The notes under the pieces are model-generated. The model saw only the letters and a list, made by a program, of their open reading frames with translations, did not search any database and was not told where the DNA came from. This document shows positions 43,999 through 51,468 of a stretch of 64,000 bases of DNA, piece after piece. The position numbers and the translations under genes are program-made. The stretch is from the NCBI GenBank assembly GCA_023418915.1, contig JAEZYU010000038.1, forward strand, positions 124,001 through 188,000. The letters run 5' to 3'. The stretch's first letter is position 1, and each line of letters opens with the position of its first letter. This DNA is from Bacillota bacterium. GTDB taxonomy: Bacteria > Bacillota > Clostridia > Acetivibrionales > DTU013.

Positions 43999-46401
43999 TC
44001 AATCCACTAGCTGTTTTTCAACTGTCCTTTTTATCCTAATCCTTCTGCCGTCGCTTACCAGTACAACAGCACCGCACATATCAGTACGAAATGTTCGAAC
44101 TCCATTTTTCTCAAGCACATCCAGCACCCGCTGTGAGGGATGTCCAAAATTGTTCCTTCCTGTACTTATTACTGCGGCATCAGGATCGACCATTTCTATA
44201 AATGCTTCACAGGTTGAAGTGTTGGAGCCGTGATGACCTATCTTTATTATATCAGCATCAAGCAGACTGCCGGATTCAGGCAATGCTGCATTTTTTTTTA
44301 TTAGTTTTTCCTCAATCTCCATCTCAGCATCACCCATAAAAAGGATCGAAGTCTCCTCATAGCACAATTTAATCACCAGTGATGTGTTATTTAGAGTTTT
44401 TTCATCGGCACTGCAGTCATTTTCAGGACTCAATACATGCATTTCCGTTTGGTCATCGAGCTTGATCATATCACCGCTCGAACATGCCGATACCGGTATT
44501 CCCTTTTTAAATGCTGCATTGAGCAGTTCATCGAAATATGACATGTCCTCCAATGATGGTATGATAAGACATCTGACCTTTATCATATCAATCACATCAA
44601 TCAGTCCCTGTACATGATCGGAATGGGCATGGGTTGCTATTACTGCGTCAAGGCAGCCTGTACCGCTGTCAAGCAAGTATGGAACCACTGTCAGTTCGCC
44701 TACCTTCGAGTCCATTGCAGGGTTTGTACTTCCACCGCCGTCTATCAGAACTGTTCTTCCGCTGCAGGTCCTTACGAGTATGCAATCGCCCTGGCCTACA
44801 TCAAGAAAAACTACATTAAGAACACCAGGCCTGATGAGGCATACAGTAAAAATGGCACAGGTAATCAGGAAGGCTGCCGCTGTATGCTTTAATTTCACAT
44901 GTATGCCCTTTTGGGGCGCATACCAGAGGAAAAACCAGATAAGTAGATAGTAGATCACTGCTAATGCCAAAGACGGCGTTATGGTTCGTACAGAGGCATA
45001 CGGTACAGAGGCTGACCATTTCGTAATATAAAGCAAGGCGCTCAGAAAAATATTATTAAGATAGCCGACAAGTCTTGACAGTGTCAGGCTGAACTGACCT
45101 ACAACCGCCATCACAGCCCCAAGCACCGTAGTTATCTCAAGCAGCGGTGCCGATAGAATATTGGGGATTATAGCTATAACAGAAACCTTGTTGAAGTGTA
45201 TAAGTGTAATTGGGAACACTCCAAGTTGTGCTGCCAGTGTTGCCCCTATCACATCCGCAGCTTTTTTGGGGATGAAACGGCAGGATATCAGCCTGCTGAT
45301 ATTGCCATACAGCATAACAATCCCCAGCGTCGCTGTATACGAAAGCTGAAAGCCAATATTGAAAAACATACAGGGATTTATGATAAGCATTATGATGCAC
45401 GAGACGGCTATAGCAGAGTAAACATCAGGTTCACGGTAGATCAGCGCAGACAGCAGCAGTACACAGGCCATAAAAACCGCTCTCAGCACGGAGGGTTCAA
45501 AGCCCGTGACACAAACGAACAGATTCAGGAAAGCGATTATCATCAAATTAGCCGCTTTCTTTCTCACCTTCAGCATCTTCAGCAGAAATGAGACAGGTAT
45601 TACAAGGAAAGCCACATTTGCACCAGAAACCGCCATAATATGAAGAAGACCGGCATCACTGAATGCAGCTTTTACCTCCTCAGACAATCCCTCACGATAT
45701 CCTATAAGCATACCGTTCATCAGACCGGCCTGCTGCTTCGGCAGGCTATTTTCGATGACATATACTATCCTGCTTCTTATTGTGAGTCCGGCCTTAATAA
45801 GAAAATTACCTCTTACACCTTCTCCGACGACTATGTCATAATGGTATGCAAATACACAAGCACCTGCCCCCTTTTGCGCAAGGTAAAGGCGGTAGTCAAA
45901 ACCGCCTGGATTTCGTGCCCTACCCGGTTCTGTCAACCTTCCCTCAAAAGTGATCTCTCTCCCATATTCTAGCAAAGGCTGTTCTGAGTCTCTCGGAGTG
46001 CTGAGCAGGATCTTTCCGCGCAAAGCTCTGTATTGATTCTCTCCGATCTTTTTAATGGAGCTTGCCTGAACAATATACGAAACCTTTTCTCCTTTGACCT
46101 CCGGTGCTGAAGCTATATATCCTTCCACCTCCACATACTCACTGTCATAACCTGCAAAGCTTGCTGTTCTGTGGGCTTGTGTCACCAAGAATTCTATTGA
46201 ACCCAAAAGATAGAACGTAAGCATAACAACAGGAACAACAGCACCTTTGGCACGTATAAACCCTGATGTCAAAAGCAGAACGATTAACAGGATCAAAAGA
46301 CAAATTACGACTGCTAAGGAATTCGACACAAAAGCGACTATTATTCCTATAACCAGCATAATGCAAAAAGATACGATCGGCCTCTTATAAATAATATCCA
46401 T
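43999..46401 (-). CDS. comEC: DNA internalisation competence protein ComEC/Rec2
   Basis: Membrane protein of 800 residues that forms the channel for single-stranded DNA uptake. An N-terminal region with an OB-like domain (VEVEGYIASAPEVKG), a Competence domain with about ten spans (LLHIMAVSGANVAFL) and a C-terminal metallo-beta-lactamase domain with THAHSDHVQGL and IGHHGSNTS are all intact. The presence of a full-length gene suggests natural transformation is possible, though no comEA, comG or comK is in the window. Confidence 0.97.
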   Translation of the reverse strand: MDIIYKRPIVSFCIMLVIGIIVAFVSNSLAVVICLLILLIVLLLTSGFIRAKGAVVPVVMLTFYLLGSIEFLVTQAHRTASFAGYDSEYVEVEGYIASAPEVKGEKVSYIVQASSIKKIGENQYRALRGKILLSTPRDSEQPLLEYGREITFEGRLTEPGRARNPGGFDYRLYLAQKGAGACVFAYHYDIVVGEGVRGNFLIKAGLTIRSRIVYVIENSLPKQQAGLMNGMLIGYREGLSEEVKAAFSDAGLLHIMAVSGANVAFLVIPVSFLLKMLKVRKKAANLMIIAFLNLFVCVTGFEPSVLRAVFMACVLLLSALIYREPDVYSAIAVSCIIMLIINPCMFFNIGFQLSYTATLGIVMLYGNISRLISCRFIPKKAADVIGATLAAQLGVFPITLIHFNKVSVIAIIPNILSAPLLEITTVLGAVMAVVGQFSLTLSRLVGYLNNIFLSALLYITKWSASVPYASVRTITPSLALAVIYYLLIWFFLWYAPQKGIHVKLKHTAAAFLITCAIFTVCLIRPGVLNVVFLDVGQGDCILVRTCSGRTVLIDGGGSTNPAMDSKVGELTVVPYLLDSGTGCLDAVIATHAHSDHVQGLIDVIDMIKVRCLIIPSLEDMSYFDELLNAAFKKGIPVSACSSGDMIKLDDQTEMHVLSPENDCSADEKTLNNTSLVIKLCYEETSILFMGDAEMEIEEKLIKKNAALPESGSLLDADIIKIGHHGSNTSTCEAFIEMVDPDAAVISTGRNNFGHPSQRVLDVLEKNGVRTFRTDMCGAVVLVSDGRRIRIKRTVEKQLVD

Positions 46402-46699
46402 AACGACACCTTCTGCATTGATTATACGATATAATTGATTAAGTGTTAATTATTTCCATTTTATTGGGTTGTGGTTTTTCTTCACATACTTCACCCATCG
46501 CCGGTCTATTGCTGTCAGCATACATAGCCTTTAGCTGCAATCGAACAGTAGAATGTGCACTTGCCGGGAGCACAAAATAAAACCTGCTTTTCGACTATCA
46601 GTCAAAGCAGGTTTCTTAATATACTCCCTAATGTTAAGCATTTCCCAGGCTTCCATGATTCAGGTCAGATCCTCCGGATCTTTCCAAAAGAATGTCTCT
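46402..46699. other. Intergenic gap between comEC and the NlpC/P60 gene
   Basis: Apart from the terminator at 46575-46614 I see no gene, riboswitch or repeat here. The comEC promoter was not identified with confidence. Confidence 0.5.
46575..46614 (-). terminator. Terminator of the NlpC/P60 gene
   Basis: An 11-bp stem AAACCTGCTTT/AAAGCAGGTTT (46580-46614). On the minus strand it is followed by TATTTTG. Confidence 0.8.
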
Positions 46700-47698
46700 T
46701 TACTTGGAAATATAATCTCTTGCTTTCATGTATCTCTTGATGTAATATGAGCTGCTCATGCTTTCGATGGTTATCGCCTTCTTCAGATACGTAGAGGCAT
46801 GAATGAACTTTCCGCCGCCGATATATATCCCCACATGGCTGATATCATTCAGCTTGCCATCATCAATGGTATCGAAGAATACAAGATCACCCGGCTGAAG
46901 ATCGGCCTTTTTGACCGGTGCACCGCCCTTGCTCTGATCACGGGATACCCTGTCAATGCTTATTCCGAAGTGATTGTATACATACTTTACAAACCCCGAA
47001 CAATCAAAACCTTTTTTCGATTCACCACCATATACATACCTTATTCCAATAAGGGTCTTGGCATAATCTATTATATTCTGCCTGAGCTCAGCATCATTTC
47101 CTTTTTCTACAGTTTCTTCAACAATGACCTCATCGGCTGCTCCATCCTCAGGAGTTCCGCTGCCTTCAGCTTTGCCCCCATCTGCATCCTGTCTGTTTTC
47201 TGCGTTGCTGCCTCTGGATACCTTCTCTTCTCTGATTGAAATGTAATCACTGTGCATCCAGCCATACCTTTCTTCCCCGAGGGCTATACGGTACCAGTCT
47301 CCGGAATGCTCGAATATTTCAACCATTTCTCCCTTTTTAAGCTGTGTCAGCACTTCTGATGTTATATCAGGCTTACTTCTTACATTGACTACCGTACCTG
47401 TTACAACGCCTGCTGCAATGCTCTCATCCCGTACGAGCACATAATCGTCGAACATCCAGCCTGACGCATCACTATAGACGACCTTATACCAATCGCCTTC
47501 ACTATCGGTAACGGTTACCTTTGTCCCTCTTTTGAGTTGAAGTAAAACTTTTGAGGAAAGATTCGGTTCCTGCCTGAAATTGACGACTTCTCCTGTCACT
47601 ACACCTGTTTTCTCAGCAGCCGATGCGGCACTGCTCATGGCAAAAACCACTATTGCCGCAGTTGATAAGGATAGCAGCAATTTTCTCGATATACTCAT
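46700..47698 (-). CDS. Secreted SH3 and NlpC/P60 cell-wall endopeptidase
   Basis: Exported protein of 332 residues. Signal peptide (1-27, cut near ASAAEK), two SH3b domains (about 30-90 and 95-155), an acidic Gly/Glu linker, and a C-terminal NlpC/P60 domain with catalytic Cys in GFDCSGFVKYVY and His in DISHVGIYIG. It should cleave gamma-D-Glu-diamino acid bonds in peptidoglycan. A c-di-AMP riboswitch stands directly upstream, a known pairing for cell-wall hydrolases in Firmicutes. Confidence 0.95.
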   Translation of the reverse strand: MSISRKLLLSLSTAAIVVFAMSSAASAAEKTGVVTGEVVNFRQEPNLSSKVLLQLKRGTKVTVTDSEGDWYKVVYSDASGWMFDDYVLVRDESIAAGVVTGTVVNVRSKPDITSEVLTQLKKGEMVEIFEHSGDWYRIALGEERYGWMHSDYISIREEKVSRGSNAENRQDADGGKAEGSGTPEDGAADEVIVEETVEKGNDAELRQNIIDYAKTLIGIRYVYGGESKKGFDCSGFVKYVYNHFGISIDRVSRDQSKGGAPVKKADLQPGDLVFFDTIDDGKLNDISHVGIYIGGGKFIHASTYLKKAITIESMSSSYYIKRYMKARDYISK

Positions 47699-47714
47699 AA
47701 AAATCTCCTATTTT

Positions 47715-47822
47715 TTCACTTCCGAAGTTAGCTGCCGGGCTCGGGAGTTAGGACCACCCTACTGTTCGTAACCGGTGAACAGATTAGCCCTTGTCTTGGT
47801 TCCTCCGTACTTCTTATAACAC
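47715..47822 (-). ncRNA. c-di-AMP riboswitch (ydaO/yuaA type)
   Basis: On the minus strand the conserved blocks appear in order: ACGGAGGAACCAA, AGGGCTAATC, CCGAGCCCGGCAGCTAAC and TTCGGAAG. The closing stem P1 can form between AAGAAGT (47810-47816) and ACTTC (47724-47728). Position in the leader of an NlpC/P60 gene fits the class, which shuts off expression when c-di-AMP binds. The expression platform between the aptamer and the GGAG SD at 47708 is short, so I cannot tell termination from translation control. Confidence 0.9.
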
Positions 47823-47911
47823 TTTAGTTTAAAGAAAACCCTCGTTTGTTGGAAAGTTTTCTTGCCTCAGCAGTGTTTCAACGAGTGGGGACAACTTTCG
47901 ACTCGTTATAT
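47815..47911 (+). repeat. Dispersed intergenic palindrome, copy f
   Basis: ACGAGT-GGGGACAACTTTCG-ACTCGT (47881-47906), followed by TATAT. The stem bases differ from copy b yet still pair, as compensating changes would give. The left part repeats the 25-base segment seen in copy a. It lies in the leader between the promoter and the riboswitch. Confidence 0.7.
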
Positions 47912-47960
47912 ATTAAAGAAGATTCAGCAATTTTTCGGCACTAAATGCCTCAACATGAAT

Positions 47961-47988
47961 ATTATACCTTATCCGATTTTTTTGTCAA
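47961..47988 (-). promoter_or_regulatory. Promoter of the riboswitch-NlpC/P60 transcript
   Basis: A perfect TTGACA (47983-47988), a 16-base spacer and a perfect TATAAT (47961-47966) on the minus strand. This gives a leader of about 250 bases. Confidence 0.85.
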
Positions 47989-48056
47989 CCTGATGGGACA
48001 TGCTCTTATGCAACGTATTATGTAAACCATTTGAATAAATCAATGATAAGTCACTT

Positions 48057-48596
48057 TTACAGTCTTTTTTGCATGATTATGACATTATGGGGATGTTTTT
48101 CAGCAAATAATTCTTTTTTAATAATGGTTTTCTCACAAAAGCCCAACTCTTCCCAAAAACTTAGACCTATCTTATTTTCATCCAATACCGACAGAAAAAT
48201 ATCCATTACTCCATAGCTGCGTTTCAGGTAACTGAACACAAGCTCCGCCGCCTTGCGGCCAATACCCTTTCTGCGGTGTAATGGCAGTATCAGCAGCTGT
48301 CTTAACCACACGGTTTTATCGCACAGCATTCCGGAACAAATGCCGGCAAACTGCTGAGACGGGTGGCCGGATGTTCCGTATTTCCCTTTTGTATAGATGC
48401 CTGCGGCAAAGCCTGTATCATAGCTGTTGATGCTGTCAAAAAGAAACTCCAGTTCAGGCAGCGATACATTGCCGCTGATTCCGGTAGCATAGCGTATATC
48501 GCTGTCGCTGTTGAACAATATGGCAGCATCAGGCATTACGCTTTTGTCAAAAGGCTTTATTAGTACAGAATTGTCTTCTGTATTGATATTGATCAA
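48057..48596 (-). CDS. GNAT family N-acetyltransferase
   Basis: Protein of 179 residues with the GNAT acetyl-CoA loop RRKGIGRKAAELV near 115, followed by LSVLDENKIGLSFWEELGF. The substrate is unknown. It stands alone between the NlpC/P60 promoter region and the DUF72 gene. Confidence 0.88.
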   Translation of the reverse strand: MININTEDNSVLIKPFDKSVMPDAAILFNSDSDIRYATGISGNVSLPELEFLFDSINSYDTGFAAGIYTKGKYGTSGHPSQQFAGICSGMLCDKTVWLRQLLILPLHRRKGIGRKAAELVFSYLKRSYGVMDIFLSVLDENKIGLSFWEELGFCEKTIIKKELFAEKHPHNVIIMQKRL

Positions 48597-48675
48597 ATGA
48601 ACACCTCACATAATCATAGCTCTATTTAGCTGCCATCCGGCTTCTGATATAAACAGATTCAATTTCGCACATGGT

Positions 48676-49446
48676 TTACACCTGACCCAGATAACCCATC
48701 AGCGCTTTTGCGTTTTCGATCGCTTTCCCCTTGGGATGATTATTAAATGAGACCAGCGTCACTCCTGATTCCTCATCCATTTCTCTCAGCCTGCCTATCC
48801 ATTCAAGAAGCTCACTGCCGCTGTACAGATAATCATATCTTTCCGATCCTTCTCCCGAATACCACTTCTCCGCATTTCTCCCATGAAGGCGCAGATATGC
48901 CGTACCAGATGTAACAGCCATGACATTTTTGATAAGGCCGCGTATACCAGGTTCATCGACACATACAAATCCCATCTTCTCCCTGCGTAGCATATCAAAC
49001 ACTTCACTTTTTATCCATCCCCTGTTCCTGAACTCTATGCATAGCTCGGATCCGTTAAAGTGCTCCCTCAACCTTTTAAGGTGATCGAAGTTTTCGCTGT
49101 TGCAATGGAATGAGTATGGAAATTGAGCAAGAATACAGGACAATTTTCCACTCTCTATAACTGGCGACAGTGCATAGATGAATTTATCAGCCTCTTCCCT
49201 GCCGCAATCACGCTCATGTGTAAAACCCCCAAACAGCTTTACGGCAAATCTGAAGTCATCTGGTGTTTTTTTGTTCATACCTTCAAACAGCTTCAAACCA
49301 GGCATATGATAATAAGTGGAGTTTACTTCAACAAAGTTGAAAAAAAGCGAGTAATATTCCAGCATAGCTGAAGATTTCATACCCTCAGGATAAAAAGGCC
49401 CTATCCAGTCCTTATATGAATAACCCGCCGTACCTACCCTGATCAT
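48676..49446 (-). CDS. DUF72 (YecE) family protein
   Basis: TIM-barrel-like protein of 256 residues beginning IRVGTAGYSYKDW, with YYSLFFNFVEVNSTYYHMP and a C-terminal VTLVSFNNHPKGKAIENA. These are signatures of DUF72/YecE, whose function is not established. ATG at 49446 with AAAGGGTG upstream is preferred over an in-frame extension that has no SD. Confidence 0.92.
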   Translation of the reverse strand: MIRVGTAGYSYKDWIGPFYPEGMKSSAMLEYYSLFFNFVEVNSTYYHMPGLKLFEGMNKKTPDDFRFAVKLFGGFTHERDCGREEADKFIYALSPVIESGKLSCILAQFPYSFHCNSENFDHLKRLREHFNGSELCIEFRNRGWIKSEVFDMLRREKMGFVCVDEPGIRGLIKNVMAVTSGTAYLRLHGRNAEKWYSGEGSERYDYLYSGSELLEWIGRLREMDEESGVTLVSFNNHPKGKAIENAKALMGYLGQV

Positions 49447-49694
49447 AATAAACACACCCTTTCCCGGGCCTCTGCCTGCATTAATGTTAAAAACACAGTA
49501 AAATAAGGCTACAATATAATTCCACAAAAAAAGATTATTTCCTTCCTGCTTTATGATGCATTTTTACAGAGCTTAAGTCATTAGGGTCTGCTTGGCAGCA
49601 ATATAACATTGGCCGGTATGCCGAAAGATCCCCTCATCTCATTAGGCAATTAACCTTACTGATCGAAAAAAGCTTAAGTGATGGGGCTGATTAC
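49447..49694. other. Gap upstream of the oadB promoter
   Basis: Holds a degenerate direct repeat, AGCTTAAGTCATTAGGG near 49570 and AGCTTAAGTGATGGGG near 49671. No gene or known RNA element was recognised. Confidence 0.35.
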
Positions 49695-49723
49695 TTGAAT
49701 AATATACAAGCTTTAGCTATACT
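49695..49723 (+). promoter_or_regulatory. Promoter of the oadB operon
   Basis: TTGAAT (49695-49700), 17 bases, TATACT (49718-49723), about 60 bases before the start. Confidence 0.6.
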
Positions 49724-49785
49724 ATAGAATGGAAATAGCACTTATTTTGCCCATGTTTCCACATTAACTTAACAGGAGAGATTGT

Positions 49786-51018
49786 ATGGAAGAGCTACTA
49801 GCAGGTTTTACGAGTATTGATATTAAAATGATCGTCATGTATGCAATCGGTTTGACATTGATAGTACTGGCAATAAAAAAGAACTATGAGCCGATGCTCC
49901 TGCTTCCTATAGGATTTGGAGCAATACTTGTGAATCTTCCCCAGTCGGTCGTTAAATATGCTTCAATAGCAAGTGAACCTGATCTTTTTGTAACAAATTT
50001 TGTCAGGGACAACCCCGGTTCGGAATACCTGTTTAAAAACTACATCTTTGAAGGGGGACAGGCCTTCAAGTTTGAACCCGGTATCCTGCAGATTCTTCTT
50101 GATTCGGGTATACTCACGGAGCTGTTCCCGGTTCTCATATTCATTGGAATAGGAGCAATGATCGATTTTACACCCCTTTTCAAAAACCCTGTAATGATAT
50201 TCTTCGGAGCAGCAGCACAGTTTGGTATTTTTGCAACAATGCTGGTCGCTATCCTGCTGAAATTTGACCTCAAAACTGCTTCAGCCATCGGCATCATCGG
50301 AGCTGCAGACGGTCCGACAGCAATATACGTGGCCAGTAAATTCGCAAAGGATTATTTTGGTCCGATATCGGTTGCCGCATATTCATACATGTCGCTGGTC
50401 CCGATAATACAGCCGCCTGTCATCAAGCTGCTCACCACCAAAAAGGAACGCATGATCAGGATGGAGTACAAGGAGGAGAGAGTTTCCAGATTTGTGCTGA
50501 TCGCATTCCCGATATCAGTGACGATAATTGCTGGTATAGTAGCTCCCATAAGCGTTCCACTGGTTGGCTCACTTATGTTCGGTAACCTGATCAGAGAGTG
50601 CGGTGTTCTTGAAAGGCTTTCTCAAGCGGCACAAAATGAACTTTCAAATCTCGTTACACTGCTTCTTGGCATAACGATCGGCTCTACAATGCTGGCAGAT
50701 AACTTCCTCAGGGGCGAAACTCTGTTGATACTTGGAATGGGTCTTGTTGCATTCGTATTCGATACCGCAGGCGGTGTTATGTTTGCTAAATTCCTGAACC
50801 TGTTCCGCAGGAGGGAAAACAAATTCAATCCAATGATCGGTGCCGCAGGCATATCCGCATTTCCAATGTCAGCGAGGGTCATTCAGAAGATGGCGCAGAA
50901 GGAAGACCCAACCAACTTTGTGCTTATGCAGGCTGTCAGTGCAAATGTATCCGGACAGCTGGGCTCCATAATAGCCGGTGGTCTGATACTTGCGCTTGTA
51001 CCGATGCTGGTTCGCTGA
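49786..51018 (+). CDS. oadB: Sodium-pumping decarboxylase beta subunit homologue
   Basis: Integral membrane protein of 410 residues with about eleven spans. GAADGPTAIYVASKFAKDYFGP carries the conserved Asp region that couples Na+ export to decarboxylation of a carboxybiotin in oxaloacetate, methylmalonyl-CoA or glutaconyl-CoA decarboxylases. The length is normal. SD GGAGAG lies upstream. The only partner nearby is a small gamma-like peptide; no alpha (carboxyltransferase) or biotin-carrier subunit is in the window, so its complex is formed in trans or it has another role. Confidence 0.93.
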   Translation: MEELLAGFTSIDIKMIVMYAIGLTLIVLAIKKNYEPMLLLPIGFGAILVNLPQSVVKYASIASEPDLFVTNFVRDNPGSEYLFKNYIFEGGQAFKFEPGILQILLDSGILTELFPVLIFIGIGAMIDFTPLFKNPVMIFFGAAAQFGIFATMLVAILLKFDLKTASAIGIIGAADGPTAIYVASKFAKDYFGPISVAAYSYMSLVPIIQPPVIKLLTTKKERMIRMEYKEERVSRFVLIAFPISVTIIAGIVAPISVPLVGSLMFGNLIRECGVLERLSQAAQNELSNLVTLLLGITIGSTMLADNFLRGETLLILGMGLVAFVFDTAGGVMFAKFLNLFRRRENKFNPMIGAAGISAFPMSARVIQKMAQKEDPTNFVLMQAVSANVSGQLGSIIAGGLILALVPMLVR

Positions 51019-51042
51019 TAAGTGAAATAGGAGGATAAAACA

Positions 51043-51234
51043 ATGATGGATTATTTGATAAATGGAAACGATATACAAAAAACACTGTTTGTTACTCTAA
51101 TAGGAATGCTGGGTGTATTTATTGTATTGATACTGTTTTATTTTATCATAAGGTTATTTTCTGAAACGTTTCCCGTTATAGGAAAATGGTTTACGAAAGT
51201 ATTTTCTCGTAAACAGGAAGAGAACAATAACTAA
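51043..51234 (+). CDS. Small single-span membrane protein, gamma-subunit-like
   Basis: A 63-residue protein with one membrane span (about 17-41, LFVTLIGMLGVFIVLILFYF) and a basic, Lys/Asn-rich cytoplasmic tail. Size, topology and position right after oadB match the OadG-type gamma subunit that stabilises the decarboxylase, though the sequence alone is too short to prove it. SD AGGAGG eight bases before the ATG. Confidence 0.7.
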   Translation: MMDYLINGNDIQKTLFVTLIGMLGVFIVLILFYFIIRLFSETFPVIGKWFTKVFSRKQEENNN

Positions 51235-51237
51235 GAT

Positions 51238-51468
51238 ATGAAAAAAGTATTGATGATAACATACTCGTTCCCGCCGGATAACAGTGCGTGCGCACGGAGA
51301 GCGGAAGGCTTTGCCGGACAAATGCATAATTACGGATGTGCAGACTGCATAATCACTGGTGATTCCGATATGAACGATATCCTGCCTGCCGGAACGGACA
51401 ACGACACTCTTGCAGACGATGTATTGGGAGGAAAAAATGAGAGTTGTACATATAATCGGCGGCGGTGA
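51238..51468 (+). pseudogene. Remnant of a glycosyltransferase N-terminus
   Basis: A 76-codon frame begins MKKVLMITYSFPPDNSACAR and RAEGFAGQM, the characteristic opening of GT4-type glycosyltransferases, but stops after an unrelated acidic tail. It overlaps the start of the next gene by 32 bases. It probably reflects an internal deletion of a full gene; a small real protein cannot be excluded. Confidence 0.5.
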
